Source: Phycisphaerales bacterium (GTDB lineage Bacteria > Planctomycetota > Phycisphaerae > Sedimentisphaerales > Anaerohalosphaeraceae). Taken from it: DNA of 27,891 nt. Location of the stretch: NCBI GenBank assembly GCA_011053245.1, contig DRGS01000103.1, positions 1-27,891 of the forward strand. Reading direction: 5' to 3'. The position numbers and the translations under genes are program-made. Within the stretch, counting starts at the first letter, position 1; each line of letters starts with the position of its first letter. This document shows, in pieces, positions 8,863 through 15,621 of this stretch. Under the pieces are notes generated by a model. It was not told the origin of the DNA. It saw only the letters and a program-made list of their open reading frames with translations, and made no database searches.

Positions 8863-9585
8863 CTATGCACTTATTTTGCTGGTGGTTATTTTTCTGAAGA
8901 CCTCGTTAAGCGAGCAGCTATGCTCTTCCTTGAGTTTATCCGGTGTCGAATCGACAAGTATCTTGCCCCTTGCTATGATTATTGTTCTGGTGCAGATCTC
9001 CTCGACCTCTTCAAGGATGTGCGTCGAGATAATGATACATTTTTCCTTTGCCATGTTATTGATCAACTGGCGAACCTCATGCTTCTGGTTCGGGTCCAGG
9101 CCGTCGGTCGGTTCGTCGAGTATCAAAACAGCAGGGTCGTGTATAAGAGCCTGGGCCAGTCCGATCCGTCTGCGGAAACCTTTCGACAGCGTCTCGATGG
9201 TATGGTGATAGACCGACTCGATCGCGCACATCGGGAGGATGCGGTCAATGGCCTGCTTGCGAGCCTTACCCGTGATGTTACGAGCATCGCAGACAAAATT
9301 CAAAAAACTCGACACGGTCATCTCATTATACGCAATGGCGTTTTCGGCGAGATAGCCGATGGACCTTCTTACCGCGATAGAGTCGTCGATAATGTCATTG
9401 CCGCAAATGGTAGCGGTCCCGCTGTCCGGCGGCAGAAAACACGCTAACATCTTCATCGCCGTACTCTTGCCTGCACCGTTGGGGCCAAGAAACCCGAGCA
9501 CATCCCCCTTGGCTACGTCGAAGGATATATCGTCAACCGCTACTACCGGACCGAACGTACGTCTTAACTTTCGAACACTGATCAT
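8863..9585 (-). CDS. ABC transporter ATPase subunit, GldA-like
   Basis: 240-residue nucleotide-binding subunit of an ABC-2 exporter. Walker A is GPNGAGKST at 34-42, the signature is the degenerate LSKGFRRR (about 133-140) instead of LSGGQ, Walker B is VLILDEP near 153-159 followed by the D-loop GLDP, and the switch histidine is in IISTH. The LSKGYRQR-type signature is characteristic of the NatA/GldA/CcmA group. It is the first gene of the minus-strand operon. The start ATG 9585 has GGAG 6 bases upstream and a promoter-like element 36-64 bases upstream. Confidence is high for the class and low for what is transported. Confidence 0.92.
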   Translation of the reverse strand: MISVRKLRRTFGPVVAVDDISFDVAKGDVLGFLGPNGAGKSTAMKMLACFLPPDSGTATICGNDIIDDSIAVRRSIGYLAENAIAYNEMTVSSFLNFVCDARNITGKARKQAIDRILPMCAIESVYHHTIETLSKGFRRRIGLAQALIHDPAVLILDEPTDGLDPNQKHEVRQLINNMAKEKCIIISTHILEEVEEICTRTIIIARGKILVDSTPDKLKEEHSCSLNEVFRKITTSKISA

Positions 9586-9620
9586 GATCTTCTCCGTTCA
9601 TATTTATCTTTATGCCAGCT

Positions 9621-9649
9621 TTTTTAACAATTTTTGCGAAAAAAGTCAA
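9621..9649 (-). promoter_or_regulatory. Promoter of the GldAFG-like operon
   Basis: On the minus strand TTGACT (9649-9644) and TAAAAA (9626-9621) are separated by 17 bases, a sigma-70-like pair. It lies in the 86-base gap between the tilS stop and the ATPase start, giving a leader of about 30 bases. The surrounding sequence is rich in A and T. Seen in sequence; function is inferred. Confidence 0.45.
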
Positions 9650-9671
9650 CCCCTATTCGCCGAAAAATGAC

Positions 9672-11108
9672 TCATTTTAATCTTAACTGGAGAATTTTCT
9701 TTGTCTCAGCGGTGATCTTTGTGTATTCGCTGGCCCTTACGCCACCGAGCCAGATTATCCGCTCTTGACCCTCTATTATTGGCAGCCGCTTGCGAAGATC
9801 ATGATCGATACCGGCGGCGGTAAGAAATTTACCCACCTTTTTGTCAGCCTTTTGTCCTAAGGGCTGAAATCTGTCACCTTCTCTCCGTCGGCGAATTTTT
9901 AGCGGCATTGCGATCTTATCGAGGTCGAACCACTCGACATATTCATCTTTACTCTTCTTGAATTCCTCAATATCACAACCGCCAGCGTCAAGGATATTCG
10001 CTTCCAGAACACTTTCGCCAAAGATCGTTTCACCTTCGATAATTACCTGCATTTCGCCGATATCGGATTTGCAAATATCTAATGACTTGTCAGACCTGGC
10101 AAAAGTTATCTTTTCATGTTCGACGCATGCTGTGAATCCGGCTGGGAGGGTTACTTGTTTTCTTCCGACGGCAGACGACAGGTCCATAACACTGCGGTAA
10201 TGCAAAGATGACAGATCCCGCTCGCCGCACCCGATACGCGTAAGCCCCCGGCGGATAAGTTCGGCGCAGACGAGTTCAGCGTATCGGCCAAATATTTTTT
10301 GATCGAATATAATCTCGCATGGACTCTCGGAGATTATCGCTTTTTCCCAGGCGATGTCCGTTTCGTCATTGATACGCAGGTACATTTTGCGGCAGCCTTG
10401 CGACAGATCGGCTAACTCATTTATTAGTGAACCAGAGCTTTCCTTTTGCAGAGCCGGCAGAAGAAGATGACGTATCCTGTTTCGCGTATAGGCATATTCA
10501 TCGTTGGTATGGTCATGGCGAAAAGCAATATCATTTTGCCGGCAGTATTCGTCGATCTCTTTTCGCGTTACACAAAGCAGCGGCCGGATAAACCTCATCT
10601 TGCAACCGCTACCTGAAAATTCCCTCTCAGGGCCGATACCGCACAAGCCGCGAAAACCGGTCCCCCGCAGCATTCTGTGTATCATGGTTTCGGCATTATC
10701 ATTTTTGTGATGGCCGGTCGCAATAGCATCACAGCCAGTCGAATTGGCAATATCGGTCAGATTAGACAAACGCAGATTACGCGCGGCAGTCTCGATGGAG
10801 AGTTTGTTTTCATTCGCGAATTTGCGAACATCGACTGCGCAGGTTTTAACCGGAATGGATAATTTCTCGCCAAGGCAGACGACAAACCGCTCATCCTCAT
10901 CGGACAGAGACCCGCGAAGGTTGTGGTTAATATGCGCGATCGAAAGTTTTAAGTTCAATGACCCGCTTTGGCAGAGCCTATTGAGGGCAAATGCAAGGGC
11001 TACGGAATCGCTACCGCCTGAAACCGCAAGCAAAACCGTATCGGTGTTTGCCAATAGCTGGCTAGCCTCTATGAAACCAAGGATCTTTTTTTCAAATTCT
11101 GACTGCAT
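9672..11108 (-). CDS. tilS: tRNA(Ile)-lysidine synthetase
   Basis: Modifies C34 of the CAU-anticodon tRNA-Ile to lysidine with ATP and lysine, so that AUA codons are read correctly; essential in most bacteria. The 478-residue protein has the PP-loop ATPase motif SGGSDS at 30-35, AHINHNLRG near 68 and ATGHHKNDNAET near 134, then a helical middle part and the C-terminal TilS domain (KIRRRREGDRFQPLGQ, VGKFLTAAGI, IIWLGGVR). I place the start at ATG 11108 rather than the in-frame ATG at 11132. The latter sits inside the T-tract of the preceding gene's terminator and has no ribosome binding site. The site before 11108 is also weak, so a low translation rate is possible. Confidence 0.9.
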   Translation of the reverse strand: MQSEFEKKILGFIEASQLLANTDTVLLAVSGGSDSVALAFALNRLCQSGSLNLKLSIAHINHNLRGSLSDEDERFVVCLGEKLSIPVKTCAVDVRKFANENKLSIETAARNLRLSNLTDIANSTGCDAIATGHHKNDNAETMIHRMLRGTGFRGLCGIGPEREFSGSGCKMRFIRPLLCVTRKEIDEYCRQNDIAFRHDHTNDEYAYTRNRIRHLLLPALQKESSGSLINELADLSQGCRKMYLRINDETDIAWEKAIISESPCEIIFDQKIFGRYAELVCAELIRRGLTRIGCGERDLSSLHYRSVMDLSSAVGRKQVTLPAGFTACVEHEKITFARSDKSLDICKSDIGEMQVIIEGETIFGESVLEANILDAGGCDIEEFKKSKDEYVEWFDLDKIAMPLKIRRRREGDRFQPLGQKADKKVGKFLTAAGIDHDLRKRLPIIEGQERIIWLGGVRASEYTKITAETKKILQLRLK

Positions 11109-11130
11109 CAGGTATCCGATATTTACATAC

Positions 11131-11163
11131 AAAAAAACGGGCCTGCTCTATCGAACAGACCCG
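11131..11163 (-). terminator. Intrinsic terminator after the TPR lipoprotein gene
   Basis: On the minus strand the arms CGGGTCTG (11163-11156) and CAGGCCCG (11145-11138) pair with one mismatch around a 10-base loop and are followed by seven T (11137-11131). It lies 34 bases after the stop of the BamD-like gene and 23 bases before the chosen tilS start. Confidence 0.8.
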
Positions 11164-11165
11164 CA

Positions 11166-11195
11166 ATATTATCTCATTTTGTACAACAAAGACAA
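11166..11195 (-). promoter_or_regulatory. Probable tilS promoter
   Basis: Minus-strand TTGTCT (11195-11190), an 18-base spacer and TAATAT (11171-11166). Transcription would begin near 11159, inside the 5' arm of the terminator hairpin, so the new transcript could not form the full hairpin. It fits the need for an independent start for tilS, since the terminator would otherwise cut it off. Confidence 0.4.
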
Positions 11196-11196
11196 C

Positions 11197-12012
11197 TTAT
11201 TCAGACTCGGCATCGCCGGTCTCTTCGCTTTCGATATCTTCTTCTTTCGGAAGAGGGCCGGATATTTCCTTGATGCGTTTTGCCGCGTACTCTGTATTCG
11301 CATCGTACTGATTCTCGTATTCATAGGCCAGACGATACAGCGGCAGAGCTTCTTTCAGCATTCGCAGTTTTCTGTCAAGGGTATTAGCGGCCCGGAACCT
11401 CGCCGGCCAAGTGGTTTCTTCGTTCCACTGGAAAGTTCGCTGGTAGTAAACGACGGCGATCTCATAGTCACCAAAATGGTCATAGATCCTGCCAGCACGG
11501 TAAGCAGATTCGTCGATCTTATCGCTGGTGGGATACTGGCTTATGAGGAGATTGAATTTTCCAAGGGCGGCTTTCAACTTTCCTTCGTCTATAATAACGA
11601 TAAGTCCGCCGGCATCCTTGTAGAGTTTCATGGCGTCTTCGAATAGCATATCCGCCGACTCGATCGAATCTGTCGCTCGCAGGTCAGCGGACCCAACTTC
11701 GGCGGCCATCAGGTACCGGTACTGGATAAGCGAATCGAGTTCACGTCTGGCCCATATGCTTTTCATCTCATTGCCAGTCGCAGCATAGTATGCCGCAAGT
11801 ATCTCAAGATTCTGGCGATACGCATTGCGGTCAGCGGCGACCTGTTCGACAAGATCCACCTCTGAAGCTCCGGGGACACTGTAACCTTTCGTAGCCGCAA
11901 ATTCCGCTTCCCCAGGGTCCATCCGAAACCTCGGATCATCTTTAACTTCTTCGGCGCAACCCGCAAGAGCCACCGACAACAAAAGGGCCGTTATCACAAA
12001 AGATCTTGACAT
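11197..12012 (-). CDS. TPR-containing lipoprotein, BamD/YfiO-like
   Basis: 271 residues beginning with a lipoprotein signal peptide: basic MSR, hydrophobic core, then the lipobox LAGC with the lipidated cysteine at 19. Residues about 115-235 hold helical pairs of TPR type (LFEDAMKLYKDAGG, ALGKFNLLISQYPTSDKIDESAYRAG, AVVYYQRTFQWN, EALPLYRLAYEYE). The phrase ISQYPTSDKIDESAYRAGRIY is close to BamD-type outer-membrane assembly lipoproteins. The C-terminal tail is acidic. It starts at ATG 12012 with AGGAG 6 bases upstream. A strong promoter lies upstream and an intrinsic terminator downstream, so it is probably a single-gene unit. It may be a BamD equivalent or only a general TPR lipoprotein; I cannot decide. 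Confidence 0.75.
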   Translation of the reverse strand: MSRSFVITALLLSVALAGCAEEVKDDPRFRMDPGEAEFAATKGYSVPGASEVDLVEQVAADRNAYRQNLEILAAYYAATGNEMKSIWARRELDSLIQYRYLMAAEVGSADLRATDSIESADMLFEDAMKLYKDAGGLIVIIDEGKLKAALGKFNLLISQYPTSDKIDESAYRAGRIYDHFGDYEIAVVYYQRTFQWNEETTWPARFRAANTLDRKLRMLKEALPLYRLAYEYENQYDANTEYAAKRIKEISGPLPKEEDIESEETGDAESE

Positions 12013-12092
12013 GTTTAACTCCTATTCTAATCTGAATGCTAACTTTTAAAATCCCAGGTAAAACCAAGCCGACAAAACGGCTAAGTCCAATT

Positions 12093-12120
12093 ACAATACC
12101 AACTTGTCCGGTCTTGTCAA
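12093..12120 (-). promoter_or_regulatory. Promoter of the TPR lipoprotein gene
   Basis: Minus-strand consensus TTGACA (12120-12115), a 16-base spacer and TATTGT (12098-12093), about 80 bases before the start codon. It is the best -35 match among the minus-strand gaps. The rest of the 194-base gap (12013-12206) holds no gene and no clear terminator for ispD. Confidence 0.5.
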
Positions 12121-12206
12121 GGACAATAAATCAATTAAATACCGGCAGGCAAAACATGTACCCGCTTTTTAACGATAAACCCTTGTTCTATAAGAAGTTA
12201 TCGGTA

Positions 12207-12953
12207 TTACCACTGGGCCTCGGCATAAGGTCCTATCGGGCCATCGGGTTTTGGCTTTGGTCTGGTTCTCAGTATCGCTTCGGCTATGAGGACGTCGTTT
12301 TTTCGGGTTATTTTAATATTCGATTGATCCGTCTCCACGATAGAGACCTTTTGCCCCAATGCCTCGACGAGCATCGAATCGTCACTGATCGAAGCCCGTT
12401 TTTCCGGTGTCATTTCCTTTAGCGACTCATACGCCCTTTTCAGAAGTTCCGTTTTGAATACCTGCGGAGTCTGGGCTTCGTAAAGGCCCGTTCTGTCTAC
12501 GGTGGAATTTATAGTAGTACCATCTGCTTTCTTAAGCGTTGCCACAACCGGACAAGCTAATATCGCCGCACCGGTCTCAGCCGCCTTTTCGAAAACCTCA
12601 TCGATCCACTTATCCCGAAGGCAGCATCTAACCGAATCGTGAACCGCCACAAGGTCGATATCATCTCCGATCAGTTCGAGAGCATTGGCAACGGTCTCAT
12701 GCCTCTCAGCGCCGCCGTGGCATATCTTGACCCCGTCAAAGCTAAGGTTGTGTTCCCATTTGAATCTCACCATTTCATCGTCTTGAGGCGAGATCGCCAA
12801 AATTATCTGCTTAACGTCCTCACGTCTGGCAAAGAAGTCAATACTGCGAAGAAACGCTCTTTTGCCCGCTACTTCGACGAATGGCTTTTTCTCCCTGCCG
12901 CCGAAACGCGTCCCCGCACCAGCCGCACATACGATAACCGCAACATTACTCAT
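12207..12953 (-). CDS. ispD: 2-C-methyl-D-erythritol 4-phosphate cytidylyltransferase
   Basis: Third step of the MEP isoprenoid pathway, coupling CTP to methylerythritol phosphate. The protein has 248 residues. The nucleotide-binding signature CAAGAGTRFGGREKKPF sits at 9-25, the family motif VAVHDSVRCC replaces the usual VHDAARP, and CPVVATLKKADG followed by TVDRTGLYEAQTPQVF is the typical substrate-binding region. The start is ATG 12953: GGGAG lies 7 bases upstream, while an in-frame TTG seven codons earlier has no such site. IspD is often fused or adjacent to IspF; here it stands alone. The changed HDSVRCC segment is odd but the remaining motifs are intact, so activity is expected. Confidence 0.9.
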   Translation of the reverse strand: MSNVAVIVCAAGAGTRFGGREKKPFVEVAGKRAFLRSIDFFARREDVKQIILAISPQDDEMVRFKWEHNLSFDGVKICHGGAERHETVANALELIGDDIDLVAVHDSVRCCLRDKWIDEVFEKAAETGAAILACPVVATLKKADGTTINSTVDRTGLYEAQTPQVFKTELLKRAYESLKEMTPEKRASISDDSMLVEALGQKVSIVETDQSNIKITRKNDVLIAEAILRTRPKPKPDGPIGPYAEAQW

Positions 12954-12989
12954 AAACCAACTCCCTGACTGCAATTGTATTTACGCTGT

Positions 12990-12995
12990 ATTATA
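12990..12995 (-). promoter_or_regulatory. Possible -10 element for ispD
   Basis: A perfect TATAAT on the minus strand, 37 bases before the ispD start. The -35 partner is weak (TTGTTT at a short 15-base spacing). The divergent gap 12954-13240 otherwise holds the inverted repeat at 13154-13195 and no convincing gene. Confidence 0.3.
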
Positions 12996-13153
12996 CTCAC
13001 TTAAAGCGAAAAACAAAGGGTAAATTCTTCCGTATCGCCCGGCGAAAATGTAGGTAACATAAAAGATCCAGACAAATTTCGAGGCGTAAAAATTCAAGAA
13101 ACCGACATAGCTGCCTGAAAACAGCGAAATGCCCCTAATTTCGGATTTTGGCA

Positions 13154-13195
13154 CACCAGTTGCACTATATATTTGCAAGGCAATCTCTACTGGTG
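13154..13195. repeat. Inverted repeat upstream of the HAF-repeat gene
   Basis: CACCAGT (13154-13160) and ACTGGTG (13189-13195) form a perfect 7-base inverted repeat with a 28-base spacer that itself contains TTGCA twice. It lies 46-87 bases before the HAF gene start. It could be an operator pair for the divergent ispD/HAF region; it could also be chance. Confidence 0.25.
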
Positions 13196-13240
13196 CAGAT
13201 TGCATAAGCTAACTATTGTTTTTCTGAAAGTGACAGAACT

Positions 13241-14845
13241 ATGAAGAGAGTACATTTGATGCTGGCAGCGGCGGTAGTGTTTTTAGTTGCTCAATCAACC
13301 TTTGGCGCATTACCCGAATACGAAATCATCGACCTCGGCACGCTGGGCGGCTCGTCCAGTTATCCTTTGGACATTAATGACGACGGTCAGGTGGTTGGTA
13401 ATTCTCAGCCCAGTAGAAAAGGAATGGGTCATAGTTTCCTTTGGGATGAAGTTAATGGTATGGTCAACCTGACGGATCTGCTGGGCGAAACTCCAGAATG
13501 GGACGATATCAAAATCGCAATTGCGATTAACAATAACGGTCAAATAGTAGGTAGATTGCCCTACGAAATGACTAACCCCAGAGAAATAATTAGGCGTTTT
13601 TTCTTATGGGATAGTGAAAGCGGCTTTGTTGAACTGACAGCATTTGCGAACGCACCTCTTCTCATTAATGGTGACTCGATCCGTGCTATCAATGATAATA
13701 TGCAAATAGTTGGTACAATCTTGACTCCATCACTGTCGAATGCCAATAATTTCACAAGGAGTTGTCATGCTTTGCTGTGGGATAGTGTTAATGGCGCAAT
13801 TGACTTGGGTACTCTCGGTGGTAATCACAGTTTTGCTAATAATATTAACGAATCCGGCATAGTTGTCGGTGCTTCAGAAACAGGTAATTTAAACGAAACA
13901 CATGCCTTTGTCTGGGATAGTGATAACGGAATGATCAACCTGGGCACATTGAACGGCAATAAAAGCAGTGCGTGGGCCATCAATAATCTGGACAAGGTCG
14001 TTGGTGCTTCGGTACTAAACGAGCGTGATGAAAACAATAGAGAGATCAATCATGCCTTTATCTGGACCCAGACAGATGGAATGGTCGATATTCACGACAG
14101 CAACTATCTTAGCAGTATTGCTCTCGGGGCGAACGATGCCGATCAGGTCGTTGGTGTTATCTCTAATAATATTTCCATAGACCACTTACATGGAAGCTTT
14201 GGTTTTCCGGAGTCTTTCCTTCTACCACCGTTAAGAGGAGTGCCGCGTATGAGACGGATATTGCCATTGATTAGTGCCCCTGCGACAGATTGTGATCCTT
14301 TTCTTTGGGATAAAAGATACGGCATGGTCAACCTGAACAATCTGCTTGATGAGGATTCGGGATGGGATCATCTGAAATCAGCCAAAGACATTAACTATAA
14401 GGGCCAGATCATTGGTATTGGTTATATTAATGGAGAGCAGCACGCGTTTCTGATGAATCCTGTTTTGATAATACCTGCTGAGGTGGAGATTCGGCCGGGG
14501 ACGCTTAATCTTTCGAGCAGGGGTAAGTTTAACTGTAATATCAAGCTGCCGGAAGATTATGACGTTGCTGAGATAAATACTGACAGCATATTACTTGCAG
14601 ATACAATTGAACCGGATCAGGTAAGAGTCGATGAGCGGAATCAAGTTGCCACAGCCATATTCAACAGGGAAGGTCTTCGTGATATCCTCTCCCAAGCCGG
14701 TGAAGTTGAATTGACGGTCAGCGGCGAACTTACCGACGGGACCAGATTCGAAGGTACAGCGGCGATAAAGGTAATAGATAGAGCAACCCGCGCAAAACAA
14801 GCGGCCACCATAGGACCCAAAAGACATCGCAGAGGCCGTAAATAA
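13241..14845 (+). CDS. Secreted HAF-repeat protein
   Basis: 534 residues with a signal peptide (MKRVHLML, hydrophobic core, cleavage probably after TFGA near 23). Residues about 27-405 hold about seven HAF-type repeats, each built as DLGTLGG...INDDGQVVG... followed by HAFLWD..NGMVNL. Clear copies start near 30, 88, 136, 190, 235, 285 and 385. Residues about 410-515 form a separate beta-rich domain (VEIRPGTLNLSSRGKF...KLPEDYDVAEI...) seen on other extracellular proteins, and the tail is very basic (PKRHRRGRK). HAF repeats are named for their conserved residues and have no established function. The gene is distinctly A/T-richer than its neighbours (24 G+C of 60 at 13801-13860). The ribosome binding site is weak. 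No PEP-CTERM signal is present. Confidence 0.78.
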   Translation: MKRVHLMLAAAVVFLVAQSTFGALPEYEIIDLGTLGGSSSYPLDINDDGQVVGNSQPSRKGMGHSFLWDEVNGMVNLTDLLGETPEWDDIKIAIAINNNGQIVGRLPYEMTNPREIIRRFFLWDSESGFVELTAFANAPLLINGDSIRAINDNMQIVGTILTPSLSNANNFTRSCHALLWDSVNGAIDLGTLGGNHSFANNINESGIVVGASETGNLNETHAFVWDSDNGMINLGTLNGNKSSAWAINNLDKVVGASVLNERDENNREINHAFIWTQTDGMVDIHDSNYLSSIALGANDADQVVGVISNNISIDHLHGSFGFPESFLLPPLRGVPRMRRILPLISAPATDCDPFLWDKRYGMVNLNNLLDEDSGWDHLKSAKDINYKGQIIGIGYINGEQHAFLMNPVLIIPAEVEIRPGTLNLSSRGKFNCNIKLPEDYDVAEINTDSILLADTIEPDQVRVDERNQVATAIFNREGLRDILSQAGEVELTVSGELTDGTRFEGTAAIKVIDRATRAKQAATIGPKRHRRGRK

Positions 14846-14885
14846 ATATTTCGGGTACGAATGCCCATTGCTTGAGAAGGTTAAC

Positions 14886-14916
14886 AAAAAAAGCACAGCT
14901 TTTTACGGCTGTGCTT
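14886..14916 (-). terminator. Intrinsic terminator for the PilZ-like gene, between convergent genes
   Basis: A perfect 9-base stem AAGCACAGC (14891-14899) / GCTGTGCTT (14908-14916) with an 8-base loop. Read on the minus strand it is followed by T residues (from 14892 down to 14886), 30 bases after the PilZ-like stop. On the plus strand no T-tract follows, although the stem may still help end the HAF transcript. Confidence 0.75.
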
Positions 14917-14945
14917 CATATAGAGAATGTTACTAAGAAGAAAGT

Positions 14946-15464
14946 TTAAATGTTGTCGGCGGTAAGAGTTTCGCCGGTAGTTTCTTCGATCAGCAGTTGC
15001 TCGGCATCAGCCATCGCCTCTGCTTCGGTTTGAACGATGCTCTTGGTTTCAACTGATGTAGCAATGACCGCTTCTGGAGCATTTTCAGGAGTTACGGTCT
15101 CTTCGACTTCGAGCGCCTCGGTATCGTCGATCTCACCCGGCTTAAACGGCAGGGCTTCGCTGAACGCAAACTCTACGGTTTTGACAAAAGGAGCCGCTTC
15201 GCTAATGCTTTGAACATTTCCGCTTCGAACGAAGTTTTCCAGATCGAATGAGTTGTCCGCTCCATATCGCGGCACGCTGAAACGCAGAGTAATGTGCTGA
15301 CCTTCGCAGGGACACTTATCGGCGTAGCATGTAAAGGATGCTCCGTCGCTTGCTATATCGACCATCTGGCCCTGTGAGAGAACATCGGAAAAATCCTCCG
15401 CGAACCATACCGGCCAGCCGTAACGCAGCCTCTTCTCGGTGCTGTTATTGTTACTATCGGCCAT
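14946..15464 (-). CDS. PilZ-like domain protein
   Basis: 172 residues. The N-terminal 110 residues look like a PilZ domain: EKRLRYGWPVWFAEDF, then VDIASDGASFTCYAD as the D-x-S-x-x-G element, and ITLRFSVPRY. PilZ domains bind cyclic di-GMP through an RxxxR motif and the D/N-x-S-x-x-G motif; here the arginine motif is imperfect (only RLR), so ligand binding is uncertain. A CYADKCPCEG cysteine cluster sits in the middle. The last 60 residues are acidic and look disordered. The start is ATG 15464, with GGAG 10 bases upstream; a GTG two codons earlier would be too close to that site. It is downstream of murD on the same strand after a 157-base gap. Confidence 0.6.
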   Translation of the reverse strand: MADSNNNSTEKRLRYGWPVWFAEDFSDVLSQGQMVDIASDGASFTCYADKCPCEGQHITLRFSVPRYGADNSFDLENFVRSGNVQSISEAAPFVKTVEFAFSEALPFKPGEIDDTEALEVEETVTPENAPEAVIATSVETKSIVQTEAEAMADAEQLLIEETTGETLTADNI

Positions 15465-15542
15465 TATCACTATACTCCAAATTGAAGTTTATTGCATCGG
15501 ACTTATAACCCCCATGGGTATCCCGAAAATCACTTACTGTAG

Positions 15543-15620
15543 TATCGGAGTTTACAGGGGGCTACTTAACGAAGGAGGGGGTGGGATAAAAGGTTCGAGC
15601 AAAAAACTTTACGTCCGATA
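15543..15620. repeat. Inverted repeat enclosing a G-rich stretch in the murD to PilZ gap
   Basis: TATCGGA (15543-15549) and TCCGATA (15614-15620) form a 7-base inverted repeat around a region with plus-strand G runs (15557-15561, 15577-15581, 15583-15585). The gap 15465-15621 holds no convincing gene. The minus strand, which is the expected transcript, reads CCCTCCTTCG at 15579-15570. Functional meaning is unknown. Confidence 0.25.
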
Positions 15621-15621
15621 G

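Noticed and set aside
10744..11646. 300-codon plus-strand open frame opposite tilS and the TPR lipoprotein gene
   Set aside because: Crosses two minus-strand genes and their terminator; no motif and no start signal.
12981..13205. 74-codon minus-strand open frame in the ispD/HAF gap
   Set aside because: No ribosome binding site, no similarity that I recognise, and it covers the probable ispD promoter.
14780..14845. PEP-CTERM or other sorting signal at the end of the HAF-repeat protein
   Set aside because: The C-terminus is basic (PKRHRRGRK) with no PEP motif and no hydrophobic helix.
15465..15621. Possible GEMM-type cyclic di-GMP riboswitch before the PilZ-like gene
   Set aside because: The minus strand has GGACGTAAAG, similar to part of the GEMM core, but the paired stems and the second conserved segment are missing.
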